Below are positions 1 to 5,207 of a stretch of 11,575 nucleotides of DNA, one piece after another; positions within the stretch are counted from its first letter, which is position 1, and each line of letters opens with the position of its first letter. A model generated the notes under the pieces. It was given only the letters and a program-made list of their open reading frames with translations, searched no databases and was not told the DNA's origin. This DNA comes from Microcaldota archaeon (GTDB lineage Archaea > Micrarchaeota > Micrarchaeia > Burarchaeales > JAKAKT01): contig JAPLWU010000109.1 in NCBI GenBank assembly GCA_026396425.1, positions 1-11,575 on the forward strand. The letters run 5' to 3'. Position numbers and translations under genes: made by a program.

Positions 1-1833
1 GGCCCTCAATCTTCCCTTGCTGCCCACTCCGGAAGGCACGTTCTTGAAAAGCGTGTCAATCAGCTGGCCCATTTTCGGCTTTACCTCCTCACCGGTCAGC
101 TTCGTCGTTATCAATCTTACGCCGCAGTTGGAGATAACAATCCCGTTTGCAACGAAGTTGTGCGTCTCGGCAATCGAAAAATCGTAAACCTCGCCCGAGT
201 AATCGACCTCATCGACAGAAACAATTTCATCAAACAATACCCCGCTCGCCCCAATCTCGCCTTCCATGCGCTTCTTGAAAGATGCGAACGATTCGAATTT
301 CTGGCCTATCCTCTGGCCGCATTTTTCGTAATACGCCCTTTCAACGAAACGCGCATTGGCAATCCATGAGCAAAGCAGCCCCTGCGCCTCGCGCAGCGAA
401 AGCCCCTTCCCCTTCAGCTCCCTCGCTCTCGCGGCAATCTCGGTTCTTCCCGAATGCTGCTCCCTCTTCCTAAGCAGGTAGAGGCATGCAACCTCGGCAG
501 TTTTCCTCTTCTTCGCAGAATACTCAAATCCGACGCGCCCGTAAAGTCTCAGCAGATTCCCCTCCTCTCCGGAAATCTCCAACCGAAGCCTTACGGTCCT
601 CCCGGCCTTATTCCTATGTTCGTCGCGCTGCGCTATCTTTGCCGTTTTCACTCCGAATTCCTCAAGAAGGTTCATGATGTCGATGAAAAACATCCTGCCG
701 CCTTCGACATTTTTCACGTTCTTGTTCTGCGAAACTATCGGCATGTAGAAGCCCGTTTTGCTAAGCGTTGCCGGAGTCGTGAGCTCCGCCCCGAAAAATC
801 CCGCGAGGAACAGCCGCTTGACCCACCTGGGCGATTCTTTTATCCACTTGGGCACCCCAAAATCAGAGCATGTTTTTCTTCCCGCGGGCATCCCAAGCTC
901 GGCAAGCCGCCCCGCAAACTCCTGCGAGTAAACGTGCAATTCCGCGCACTTGGCCTCGAACTCCTTCCTCCCGTACTGCGTCTCAATCGCGTGTTTCCTC
1001 GTCCTCTCAAAAACGTGCGCATGGAACCCCAGCCTCTCAATATCGCGCTTCATGGCCTGCAAATCCTCAAGCCTTCCGTACGCGCATGCACGCGGTTTGC
1101 CGCTGCACGCCGTCAGGCTGCCGTCGCCCATCATGTACCCAAAAACTTTCGCGAATATCGCCGTTTCCTCAACCGCCTCAACCCCCCGGTTCTCGAACTC
1201 AACCCCTTCGAACAGGCTGATTCCGATTTCCTCCCCAACGCCCAGTTTTCCGGCCTCCCTCATCCCCCCGCGCGTCATCACGGGGTGGTCTTCGGAGCAA
1301 ACGAGAGTTTTCCCGCACCTCGTAGCAAGCCTGAGCATCCTCCTGTCCGCCTTTTTCGAAAGGAAGGCAATCGGCCTTGCATCCGCGAGCTTCCCCCCAA
1401 CAAGTGAGCGCACCATCATCGCGCTCCCGAACATGCTCACGAAGTAATTCCCCGAAACGTCAAAAGAACGAAACATTTCAGCAAATTTTTCTATCGGCAT
1501 AGCGAAGCCGAATTCCGTCATCACGCGCGAGCCGGCGCCGATGCAGTTGATATCATACCCGACCCCGCCAGGCGAGACAATCCCCTTGTCTTCCGGGTCG
1601 AATGCCGCTACTCCGCCAATCGGAAAGCCGTAGCCCTCGTGCCCGTCCGGCATAATAAAAGAGCTTCTCACGATTCCGGGCAGTTTCGCCACGTTCGTTG
1701 CCTGCGAGAACGACCTGTCCCTTCCCATCATATGCGCAACGCTGTCGATTCCGTAAATAGTAACCGGCACGCGCATCTCGCCGCTCTTCTCAATCTGCCA
1801 CTTCGCCTCTCCAATCTTCTTCAGTTCGACCAT
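1..1833 (-). CDS. rtcB: tRNA-splicing/RNA-repair ligase RtcB precursor, interrupted by an intein; 3' end beyond window
   Basis: RtcB is a GTP- and Mn-dependent ligase that joins 2',3'-cyclic phosphate and 5'-OH RNA ends, as in archaeal tRNA splicing. The frame is open for 611 codons from ATG 1833 to the window edge. The N-extein (residues 1-96) carries the family's MRVP, QATNVAKLPGI, MPDGHEGYGFPIGGVAAFD and SPGGVGYDIN segments. After the intein the chain resumes with CGVRLITTKLTGEEV (residue 570 onward). Asp94 and the Cys after the intein (570) correspond to the first Mn ligands of the family (Asp95 and Cys98 in Pyrococcus horikoshii RtcB). The ATG start is supported by a GGTGG site four bases upstream and by alignment with the usual RtcB N-terminus. 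The gene begins 37 bases after the HEPN gene on the same strand, so cotranscription is likely. Only 42 residues of the C-extein are inside the window; the catalytic histidines lie outside. Confidence 0.95.
   Translation of the reverse strand, partial: MVELKKIGEAKWQIEKSGEMRVPVTIYGIDSVAHMMGRDRSFSQATNVAKLPGIVRSSFIMPDGHEGYGFPIGGVAAFDPEDKGIVSPGGVGYDINCIGAGSRVMTEFGFAMPIEKFAEMFRSFDVSGNYFVSMFGSAMMVRSLVGGKLADARPIAFLSKKADRRMLRLATRCGKTLVCSEDHPVMTRGGMREAGKLGVGEEIGISLFEGVEFENRGVEAVEETAIFAKVFGYMMGDGSLTACSGKPRACAYGRLEDLQAMKRDIERLGFHAHVFERTRKHAIETQYGRKEFEAKCAELHVYSQEFAGRLAELGMPAGRKTCSDFGVPKWIKESPRWVKRLFLAGFFGAELTTPATLSKTGFYMPIVSQNKNVKNVEGGRMFFIDIMNLLEEFGVKTAKIAQRDEHRNKAGRTVRLRLEISGEEGNLLRLYGRVGFEYSAKKRKTAEVACLYLLRKREQHSGRTEIAARARELKGKGLSLREAQGLLCSWIANARFVERAYYEKCGQRIGQKFESFASFKKRMEGEIGASGVLFDEIVSVDEVDYSGEVYDFSIAETHNFVANGIVISNCGVRLITTKLTGEEVKPKMGQLIDTLFKNVPSGVGSKGRLRA
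127..1545 (-). mobile_element. RtcB intein with LAGLIDADG (DOD) homing endonuclease
   Basis: A 473-residue in-frame insertion begins with Cys1 (codon 1543-1545) and ends with Asn473 (127-129), followed by Cys+1. Removing it restores a continuous GYDIN-CGVR RtcB sequence. The intein blocks appear in order. Block A is CIGAGSRVMTEFG (1-13). Block B is LVCSEDHPVMTR with His87. Block C is the first LAGLIDADG, FGYMMGDGSL, with Asp141. Block D is VPKWIK (231-236). Block E is the second LAGLIDADG, FLAGFFGAEL, with Glu254. Block H is DIMNLLEEFGV. Block F is VYDFSIAETHNF and block G is VANGIVISN. It therefore looks like a full-length splicing element with an endonuclease rather than a mini-intein. Deviations from consensus are Ser instead of His at the penultimate position, Ser instead of Thr in block B, and Glu instead of Asp in block E. 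An intein is known in P. horikoshii RtcB. Confidence 0.93.
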
Positions 1834-1870
1834 GAAACCACCAACAAATCCCAAAACCAGGCCACGGAAT

Positions 1871-2209
1871 TCAGCCAAAGTCTTCAAGCGCCTTTAGAAC
1901 CCCCTTCTTGAAGCGTGGAATGTCGCCCTTTACGGTTTCCCAAACGACCTTGGCATCAACGCTGAAATACTGATGCGTTAGAATGTCCCTCATCGCAGCC
2001 GCTTTCTTCCATTCCGCCTCCCGGTGCTTTTCCTTAAACGCAATGGGAAGCGCCTTCGTGGCTTCCCCGATGACTTCCAGCCTCCTCACCACCGCATCCT
2101 GAAGCTCGGTATCCCCCCTGAAATCATAAAAATTCTTGCCAGAAACGTATCCCTCTATCGCATTGATGGATTCGAGGATGTGTGCTAGAAACACCTTCGG
2201 CTCCTTCAC
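1871..2209 (-). CDS. hepT: HEPN-domain (DUF86/HepT) RNase toxin
   Basis: This is a 112-residue all-helical protein of the HepT/DUF86 HEPN family. The family's catalytic motif RX4HXY is intact as Arg74, His79 and Tyr81 (RDILTHQY). Characterised HepT proteins are ribonucleases, and the motif Tyr is the residue AMPylated by the partner MNT protein. Other family marks are an early LAHILESINAIEGY helix and VRRLEVIGEATKALP (41-55). The GTG start at 2209 overlaps the stop of the upstream MNT gene by four bases, so translation is probably coupled; no separate ribosome site is needed. The order MNT then HEPN, with overlap, is typical of this toxin-antitoxin type. The gene is followed after 37 bases by rtcB on the same strand. 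Family assignment is secure; the RNA target cannot be read from sequence. Confidence 0.9.
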   Translation of the reverse strand: MKEPKVFLAHILESINAIEGYVSGKNFYDFRGDTELQDAVVRRLEVIGEATKALPIAFKEKHREAEWKKAAAMRDILTHQYFSVDAKVVWETVKGDIPRFKKGVLKALEDFG

Positions 2210-2484
2210 ATTATCGCCCTCGCGTCCCTGTTTACGTAAGGCTTAATCGAGTCGCTCACGGAGCGAAAGGTTACGAGGTCGACGCTCTTTCCCAGGGAAA
2301 GTTCAAGCTCCCCCTTCATCTCGGCCATCTCGAAAAGAGAGAATCCCGGAGGAGGGTCGAACAATATGTCCACGTCGCTTTTCGGTCCGTCACCGCCTCT
2401 TGCAACGCTACCGAAAAGCGAGGCCTTCCTGACCCTGTGCCCGCTCAGAATCCGTTTTATCTCCCTCATCGAAGACGGCTTCAC
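2206..2484 (-). CDS. mntA: MNT-type minimal nucleotidyltransferase antitoxin
   Basis: This 92-residue protein has the DNA polymerase beta-like minimal nucleotidyltransferase signature GSX10DXD. Gly25-Ser26 are followed by Asp37 and Asp39 (SLFGSVARG, then SDVDILFD), and the third carboxylate is probably Asp69 in SVDLVTF. In the characterised HepT-MntA systems the MNT protein neutralises the HEPN RNase by adding AMP to its motif tyrosine. The GTG start at 2484 lies about 27 bases from the centre of a TATA box (2508-2515), which suggests a leaderless message. An internal ATG at 2469 is an alternative. The stop TGA overlaps the GTG of the HEPN gene. All three metal-binding acidic residues appear present, so it is expected to be active. 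Confidence 0.9.
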   Translation of the reverse strand: MKPSSMREIKRILSGHRVRKASLFGSVARGGDGPKSDVDILFDPPPGFSLFEMAEMKGELELSLGKSVDLVTFRSVSDSIKPYVNRDARAIM

Positions 2485-2507
2485 GGTTCAATTGTCTCCC
2501 CGCTGGG

Positions 2508-2515
2508 ATATAAAC
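2508..2515 (-). promoter_or_regulatory. TATA box for the MNT-HEPN(-rtcB) unit
   Basis: The minus strand reads GTTTATAT here. Its centre is about 27 bases from the GTG at 2484, the usual spacing between an archaeal TATA box and the transcription start, so the message would start at or next to the start codon. No TATA-like box was seen in the 37 bases before rtcB, which makes a three-gene transcript plausible. Confidence 0.6.
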
Positions 2516-2775
2516 TTTATGCACGCGTTGAGCAAGCACGAACGGTTATCGAGAAACGAGTGAAAGAGAAACGGGATTTGGAGGGGCAAGAGCGCACTGG
2601 CCCATCCTCCCCAGTATCCTCGCTGAAATCCTCAACCATATAAGGGCGCGAGTCAGGAAACGCATCGTTGGTTTGCTGGAGACTCGCTCCCCTCTCTACT
2701 TCGCTCGCAGAATTAAAAAACGTTGCTTTCGCTCCCAAATCCCGAATCCAAAAAATAAAAATGAAAAAATCAGAA
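2516..2775. other. Gene-free interval between the MNT promoter and an orphan gene
   Basis: No convincing gene was found on either strand. A minus-strand frame from 2517 to 2738 and a plus-strand frame ending at 2643 are open, but they lack a ribosome site, recognisable domains or start context. TATA-like ATATAA occurs at 2638-2643, and a hairpin-forming repeat lies at 2648-2687. It could be a decayed gene, a small RNA locus or simply spacer. Confidence 0.4.
2648..2687. repeat. Imperfect hairpin (7-bp perfect arms plus inner stem)
   Basis: GCGAGTC at 2648-2654 is the exact reverse complement of GACTCGC at 2681-2687. Inside it, CAGGAAAC (2654-2661) pairs with GTTTGCTG (2671-2678) with one mismatch, leaving a nine-base loop. 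There is no T-tract on either side, so it does not look like a simple terminator. Confidence 0.5.
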
Positions 2776-3165
2776 TCAGAAGCCGTTGTACCTGCGGATG
2801 TCGGCCCAAATCGCGGCTATGTCGAGTTCGGCCCTAACCTGCACTTCATTCCCTTCCGTTTTCGCATCCACCTTTGCAATTGAGGCCGGAGTGGGCTCGC
2901 GAGGCACGGCGCGCTCATCTTTGCCTTCCCTTTTGCCCGTTACCCGGTCCAGGTGGTCGTCGAATCCGCCCAGCTCCAATTTTCCATTCCTGCGTCTGCC
3001 TCTCGGGTCGTCATCGAATCCGCCGAGATTCAATTGCTGCTTTCCCATCAAATCAGGCATTGATTCGCGCCTTGCTGTCGCACTTCCAATCGCCCTTTCC
3101 ACTGCGCCAGTCCCTAGTCTACCTGTGGAACCGTCCACCAACTCCTTCGTACCGTCCACCACCAA
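2776..3165 (-). CDS. Unrecognised charged protein with an 18-residue LGGFDD repeat; start probably frameshifted
   Basis: The product is not recognised. The frame encodes 129 residues from a weak TTG start at 3165. It has two tandem 18-residue units, LNLGGFDDDPRGRRRNGK and LELGGFDDHLDRVTGKRE, followed by a charged, Pro-containing stretch and a C-terminal segment IAAIWADIRRYNGF. There is no signal peptide, membrane segment or Cys pair. TTG 3165 has no ribosome site. A strong one (AAGAGGTGA, 3186-3194) lies before ATG 3181 in another frame. Reading that ATG and skipping one A of the A6 run at 3172-3177 gives MEKRWLVVDGTKELVDG, joining this frame. A homopolymer indel or a genuine +1 event may therefore hide the true start. 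It lies about 40 bases after the gene ending at 3221, on the same strand. Confidence 0.55.
   Translation of the reverse strand: MVVDGTKELVDGSTGRLGTGAVERAIGSATARRESMPDLMGKQQLNLGGFDDDPRGRRRNGKLELGGFDDHLDRVTGKREGKDERAVPREPTPASIAKVDAKTEGNEVQVRAELDIAAIWADIRRYNGF
2957..3036 (-). repeat. Two direct repeat units encoding LGGFDD
   Basis: The 26-base copies 2957-2982 and 3011-3036 are offset by exactly 54 bases (18 codons). Both contain the 10-base core CGAATCCGCC (plus strand), and they differ mostly at third codon positions. This fits an in-frame internal duplication in the orphan protein. Confidence 0.7.
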
Positions 3166-3178
3166 CCATCGTTTTTTC

Positions 3179-3194
3179 CATTTTTTTCACCTCT
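3179..3194 (-). promoter_or_regulatory. Strong Shine-Dalgarno site and ATG in an off frame
   Basis: The minus strand has AAGAGGTGA followed by six A residues and ATG at 3181. This is the best ribosome site in the region. Read without a shift the ATG gives only 20 codons; a +1 shift in the next A-run enters the LGGFDD frame. The site therefore argues for the real start of the downstream gene. Confidence 0.6.
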
Positions 3195-3220
3195 TTTTTT
3201 ATCTCGAAAATTCTTTCGTT

Positions 3221-3604
3221 TCATTTTCTTGCAAGATTCGAAAGCGCCCTGCTAACCGCATCAGGTCCGCCCGCAAACAGCGCACCCCTAAGTCCCTTCC
3301 CGGCCAATCGTTCGATTGCGGGCTTCGCCTCTTCACGTTTTTGCGGATTGACTGCGGGCCCCGCTTTATCTGGTGCTTCTCTCAGCGAGGTTTCAACCAT
3401 AACCGTTGCAAAAAGGCCTTGAATCATAACCGGCGGTTTTAACTTTTTCCTGTCGGCTGGCGGGCGACTTCTCCCAAAAACATTCGCACCAACTCTCCAT
3501 CTATTCGCGTCCCTGCGCCTGTTGATTCCCGAGTGCTGGCCTCCCATCACATGACGCAAATCCCGGACTCCTGCATGCCGCGGTTGTTTCGTTCTTTGCA
3601 CCAT
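3221..3604 (-). CDS. Unrecognised small basic protein
   Basis: This 127-residue protein matches no family I know. The first 60 residues are very rich in Arg, His, Gln and Pro and look disordered (for example HSGINRRRDANRWRVG and GRSRPPADRKKLKPP). The C-terminal half has a more structured, helical look (REEAKPAIERLAGKG, then GGPDAVSRALSNLARK). The ATG at 3604 has a clear ribosome site, GGGGTGAG, seven bases upstream, which is the main evidence that it is translated. It contains no Cys. The net basic charge would suit nucleic-acid binding, but that is a guess. The next gene on this strand starts about 40-55 bases downstream, so the two probably form an operon. Confidence 0.6.
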   Translation of the reverse strand: MVQRTKQPRHAGVRDLRHVMGGQHSGINRRRDANRWRVGANVFGRSRPPADRKKLKPPVMIQGLFATVMVETSLREAPDKAGPAVNPQKREEAKPAIERLAGKGLRGALFAGGPDAVSRALSNLARK

Positions 3605-3810
3605 CTTTTTCTCACCCCGTTTTTTTATCGCCTAAGCTAACATTTTGGACATCGCGCGCCCCTATTTTCTCTTCCTAGGGACGCTTACCTAAAATAGAAG
3701 TAAAACCCAAAGTAGACTGGAGACGAAGGAACAGGCTCAATGTATTCTCCAATCTCGCGCATTGGCTATGATTATGCGTGGGGTAATTTAAATAGATTTC
3801 GCTCACCTGC
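3605..3810. other. Intergenic region without a gene
   Basis: No coding frame was found. The minus strand has an AT-rich GATAAAAAAA stretch (around 3621-3630), which may be part of the promoter for the gene starting at 3604. Inverted repeats occur at 3662-3697 and as CCAAT/ATTGG near 3749-3764. No tRNA-like T-loop or known RNA motif was seen. Confidence 0.4.
3662..3697. repeat. Short inverted repeat
   Basis: CTATTTT (3662-3668) and AAAATAG (3691-3697) are perfect reverse complements separated by 22 bases. Additional AGG/CCT pairing is possible inside the loop. The role is unknown; it may be a weak terminator or an operator. Confidence 0.35.
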
Positions 3811-4107
3811 TCAGAAGTAGGCGCTGACCATCCTCTTCTCGCGCTCGAACTCCTCGGTGATTAAACCGCCGAGAACCCGCGCGCTCGGAACCCCGACGAA
3901 AGCAATCCGGCCGTTTATGGCTATCGTCGGCGTGGCCTCGATGTTGTAATCGTTCGCTATGTTCTCGCCCTCGCTCGTGGCAACGCTTATCTCCCGCAGT
4001 ATGACGTGCTCGCCCTTCTTCCTCGTTACGCTCTCCGCAATCTTGAGCGCTTTCGGGGAATAGGGGCAATTGGGCGAAGTGAGAACCTCGACGTAAACTG
4101 GCGCCAT
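3811..4107 (-). CDS. Thioredoxin/glutaredoxin-fold protein with monothiol CPYS site
   Basis: This 98-residue protein has the thioredoxin-like fold typical of archaeal small redox proteins. It starts with a beta strand (VYVEVLTSPNC), then has the active-site position CPYS (Cys14, Ser17), a helix (KALKIAESVTRK), and the cis-proline motif TPT (59-61) before INGRIAFVGVP. Family members normally carry CPYC or CPHC. The second Cys is Ser here and no other Cys is present, so a dithiol disulfide exchange is not possible within the monomer; glutathionylation-type or mixed-disulfide chemistry would be needed. The ATG at 4107 lies about 26 bases from the TATA centre, which suggests a leaderless transcript. 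It is divergent from the kinase gene. The substrate is unknown. Confidence 0.85.
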   Translation of the reverse strand: MAPVYVEVLTSPNCPYSPKALKIAESVTRKKGEHVILREISVATSEGENIANDYNIEATPTIAINGRIAFVGVPSARVLGGLITEEFEREKRMVSAYF

Positions 4108-4129
4108 ACGCTATGTTCTTAAATTTGCC

Positions 4130-4139
4130 AATATAAATG
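4130..4139. promoter_or_regulatory. Shared bidirectional TATA element
   Basis: AATATAAATG on the plus strand reads CATTTATATT on the minus strand, so one element can serve both directions. Its centre is about 26 bases from ATG 4107 (minus) and about 30 bases from TTG 4165 (plus). No second TATA-like box lies between the two genes. Confidence 0.55.
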
Positions 4140-4164
4140 CCTTGTGGTTTTAGTCGGTGAGCTT

Positions 4165-4632
4165 TTGATAATAGGACTGACGGGCACCTTCGGTGCCGGA
4201 AAGGGCGAGGTCGCCAAATACCTGAAGGGGAAGGGCTTCGCCTACCACTCGTGCTCCGACGTCCTCCGCGAGGAGCTCAAGAGGCGCGGGGTGGAGGAAA
4301 ACGTCGACAATCTCGCCGAGCTCGGCAACAGGATAAGAATGACGCACGGCGATGGGGAGCTTGCGCGAAGGCTGCTCAAGACAATCCGCGAGCGAGGCGA
4401 GAAAAATTCCGTCGTTGACAGTCTTCGGACTCCCGGCGAAATCGAGGAGTTGCGAAAGGCGGGCGACTTCCACCTAATCGCGCTCGACGCGCTCCCCGAA
4501 ATCCGCTACGCGCGCATAAAGCTGCGCAACAGGCCGGGCGACAACGTGAGCTACGAGAAATTCCTCGAGCAGGAGCGCTCCCAGCTCAGCGGCCAGCTGG
4601 GGAGCTGGGGAAAAAGGCAGATGATATTTTAA
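4165..4632 (+). CDS. P-loop nucleotide kinase-like protein (dephospho-CoA kinase/NMP kinase family)
   Basis: The protein opens with IIGLTGTFGAGKGEVAKYL, a Walker A P-loop (GTFGAGKGE) placed directly at the N-terminus as in dephospho-CoA kinase and NMP kinases. It continues with KGFAYHSCSDVLREEL, a DSLRTPGEIEELR segment and an Arg-rich lid-like region (IRYARIKLRNRPGD). These are marks of the archaeal AAA/NMP-kinase-like proteins often found near dCMP deaminase. The TTG at 4165 is preferred: it follows GGTGA (4156-4160) and puts the P-loop at the expected distance. GTG 4144 would add seven residues. The C-terminus ends abruptly after SQLSGQLGSWGKRQMIF. A -1 shift at the A5 run 4611-4615 would instead give GKKADDILKHIEQK, ending at 4652. 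The dCMP deaminase gene follows after 60 bases. The substrate is not known. Confidence 0.8.
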   Translation: MIIGLTGTFGAGKGEVAKYLKGKGFAYHSCSDVLREELKRRGVEENVDNLAELGNRIRMTHGDGELARRLLKTIRERGEKNSVVDSLRTPGEIEELRKAGDFHLIALDALPEIRYARIKLRNRPGDNVSYEKFLEQERSQLSGQLGSWGKRQMIF

Positions 4633-4692
4633 AGCATATCGAACAAAAATAATAAAACGCAACATACGGATAAAAACACAGGAAGTGATTTC

Positions 4693-5193
4693 GTGGGGGA
4701 CCCGTTCAGGAGAAAAGTTCATCCAAGGCTTTCGTGGGACGAATATTTCCTCAAGATTGCAATGCTCGTTGCCGAGCGCTCGACATGCAGGCGCCACCAC
4801 ATCGGCGCGGTTATTGTGCGGGATAGGCAAATATTGACTACCGGATACAACGGCGCGGCCGCAGGCGTAAAAGACTGTCTAGAGCTCGGTTGCCTCCGGG
4901 ATGAATTGGACATTCCGTCCGGCGAGCGCCACGAAATCTGCCGGGCAATTCACGCGGAGCAGAATGCCATAATCCAGGCTGGCCTTCACGGAATAAGCAT
5001 TGAGGGAGCCACTATATACTGCACGCATTCGCCCTGCATCCTCTGCGCAAAGATGCTTGTTAATGCGAGGGTGAAGAAGTTCATGACTTACGGGGACTAC
5101 CCGGACAAGGCCGCGCTCGAGCTCTTTAAGGAAGCAGGCGTGGAATTCGCAAAAGGCAGGAAGCCGGACCCGAAAATCAGCACGCTCGACTAA
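4693..5193 (+). CDS. Deoxycytidylate (dCMP) deaminase family protein
   Basis: This 166-residue zinc deaminase converts dCMP to dUMP, feeding thymidylate synthesis. The catalytic zinc motif is complete: HAE (His87, Glu89) and PCILC (Cys115, Cys118). Family features include SWDEYFLKIAMLVAERSTC, GAVIVRDRQILTTGYNGA, and the insert with Cys62, Cys67, His80 and Cys83, which in this subfamily can bind a structural zinc. The length is normal for the ComEB/dCMP deaminase family. The GTG at 4693 follows GTGAT (4685-4689). The gene sits 60 bases after the P-loop kinase-like gene on the same strand, forming a likely nucleotide-metabolism pair. In yeast Dcd1 and in the bacterial antiphage dCTP deaminase AvcD, a P-loop domain and a deaminase domain are fused in one chain. 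dCTP rather than dCMP use cannot be excluded. Confidence 0.92.
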   Translation: MGDPFRRKVHPRLSWDEYFLKIAMLVAERSTCRRHHIGAVIVRDRQILTTGYNGAAAGVKDCLELGCLRDELDIPSGERHEICRAIHAEQNAIIQAGLHGISIEGATIYCTHSPCILCAKMLVNARVKKFMTYGDYPDKAALELFKEAGVEFAKGRKPDPKISTLD

Positions 5194-5207
5194 TCTTTTT
5201 CTTATTC
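5194..5207 (+). terminator. Possible T-rich transcription terminator
   Basis: A pyrimidine run (TCTTTTTCTTATTC) directly follows the deaminase stop codon and lies in the convergent junction with the regulator gene. Archaeal termination uses such T-tracts. There is no stem-loop before it. Confidence 0.35.

Noticed and set aside
454..1447. Long plus-strand open frames opposite the intein
   Set aside because: They are antisense to the RtcB intein, whose frame carries all intein blocks; the translations are low-complexity Pro/Arg/Ser-rich without any family features.
2182..2643. Plus-strand 153-codon frame over the MNT gene
   Set aside because: It is antisense to the complete MNT motif gene, and the part beyond it lacks a start and a ribosome site.
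2517..2738. Minus-strand 73-codon frame upstream of MNT
   Set aside because: It has no ribosome site, no recognisable domain and a Ser/Phe-rich sequence; it also runs up to the MNT promoter. A decayed gene cannot be excluded.
2786..3442. Plus-strand frames opposite the two orphan genes
   Set aside because: They are Ser/Pro/Phe-rich antisense frames; the minus strand has the ribosome sites and the in-frame repeat.
3803..4069. Minus-strand frame overlapping the thioredoxin-like gene
   Set aside because: It is an Arg/Glu/His-rich shadow in another frame; the thioredoxin frame has the CPYS and TPT motifs and the promoter spacing.
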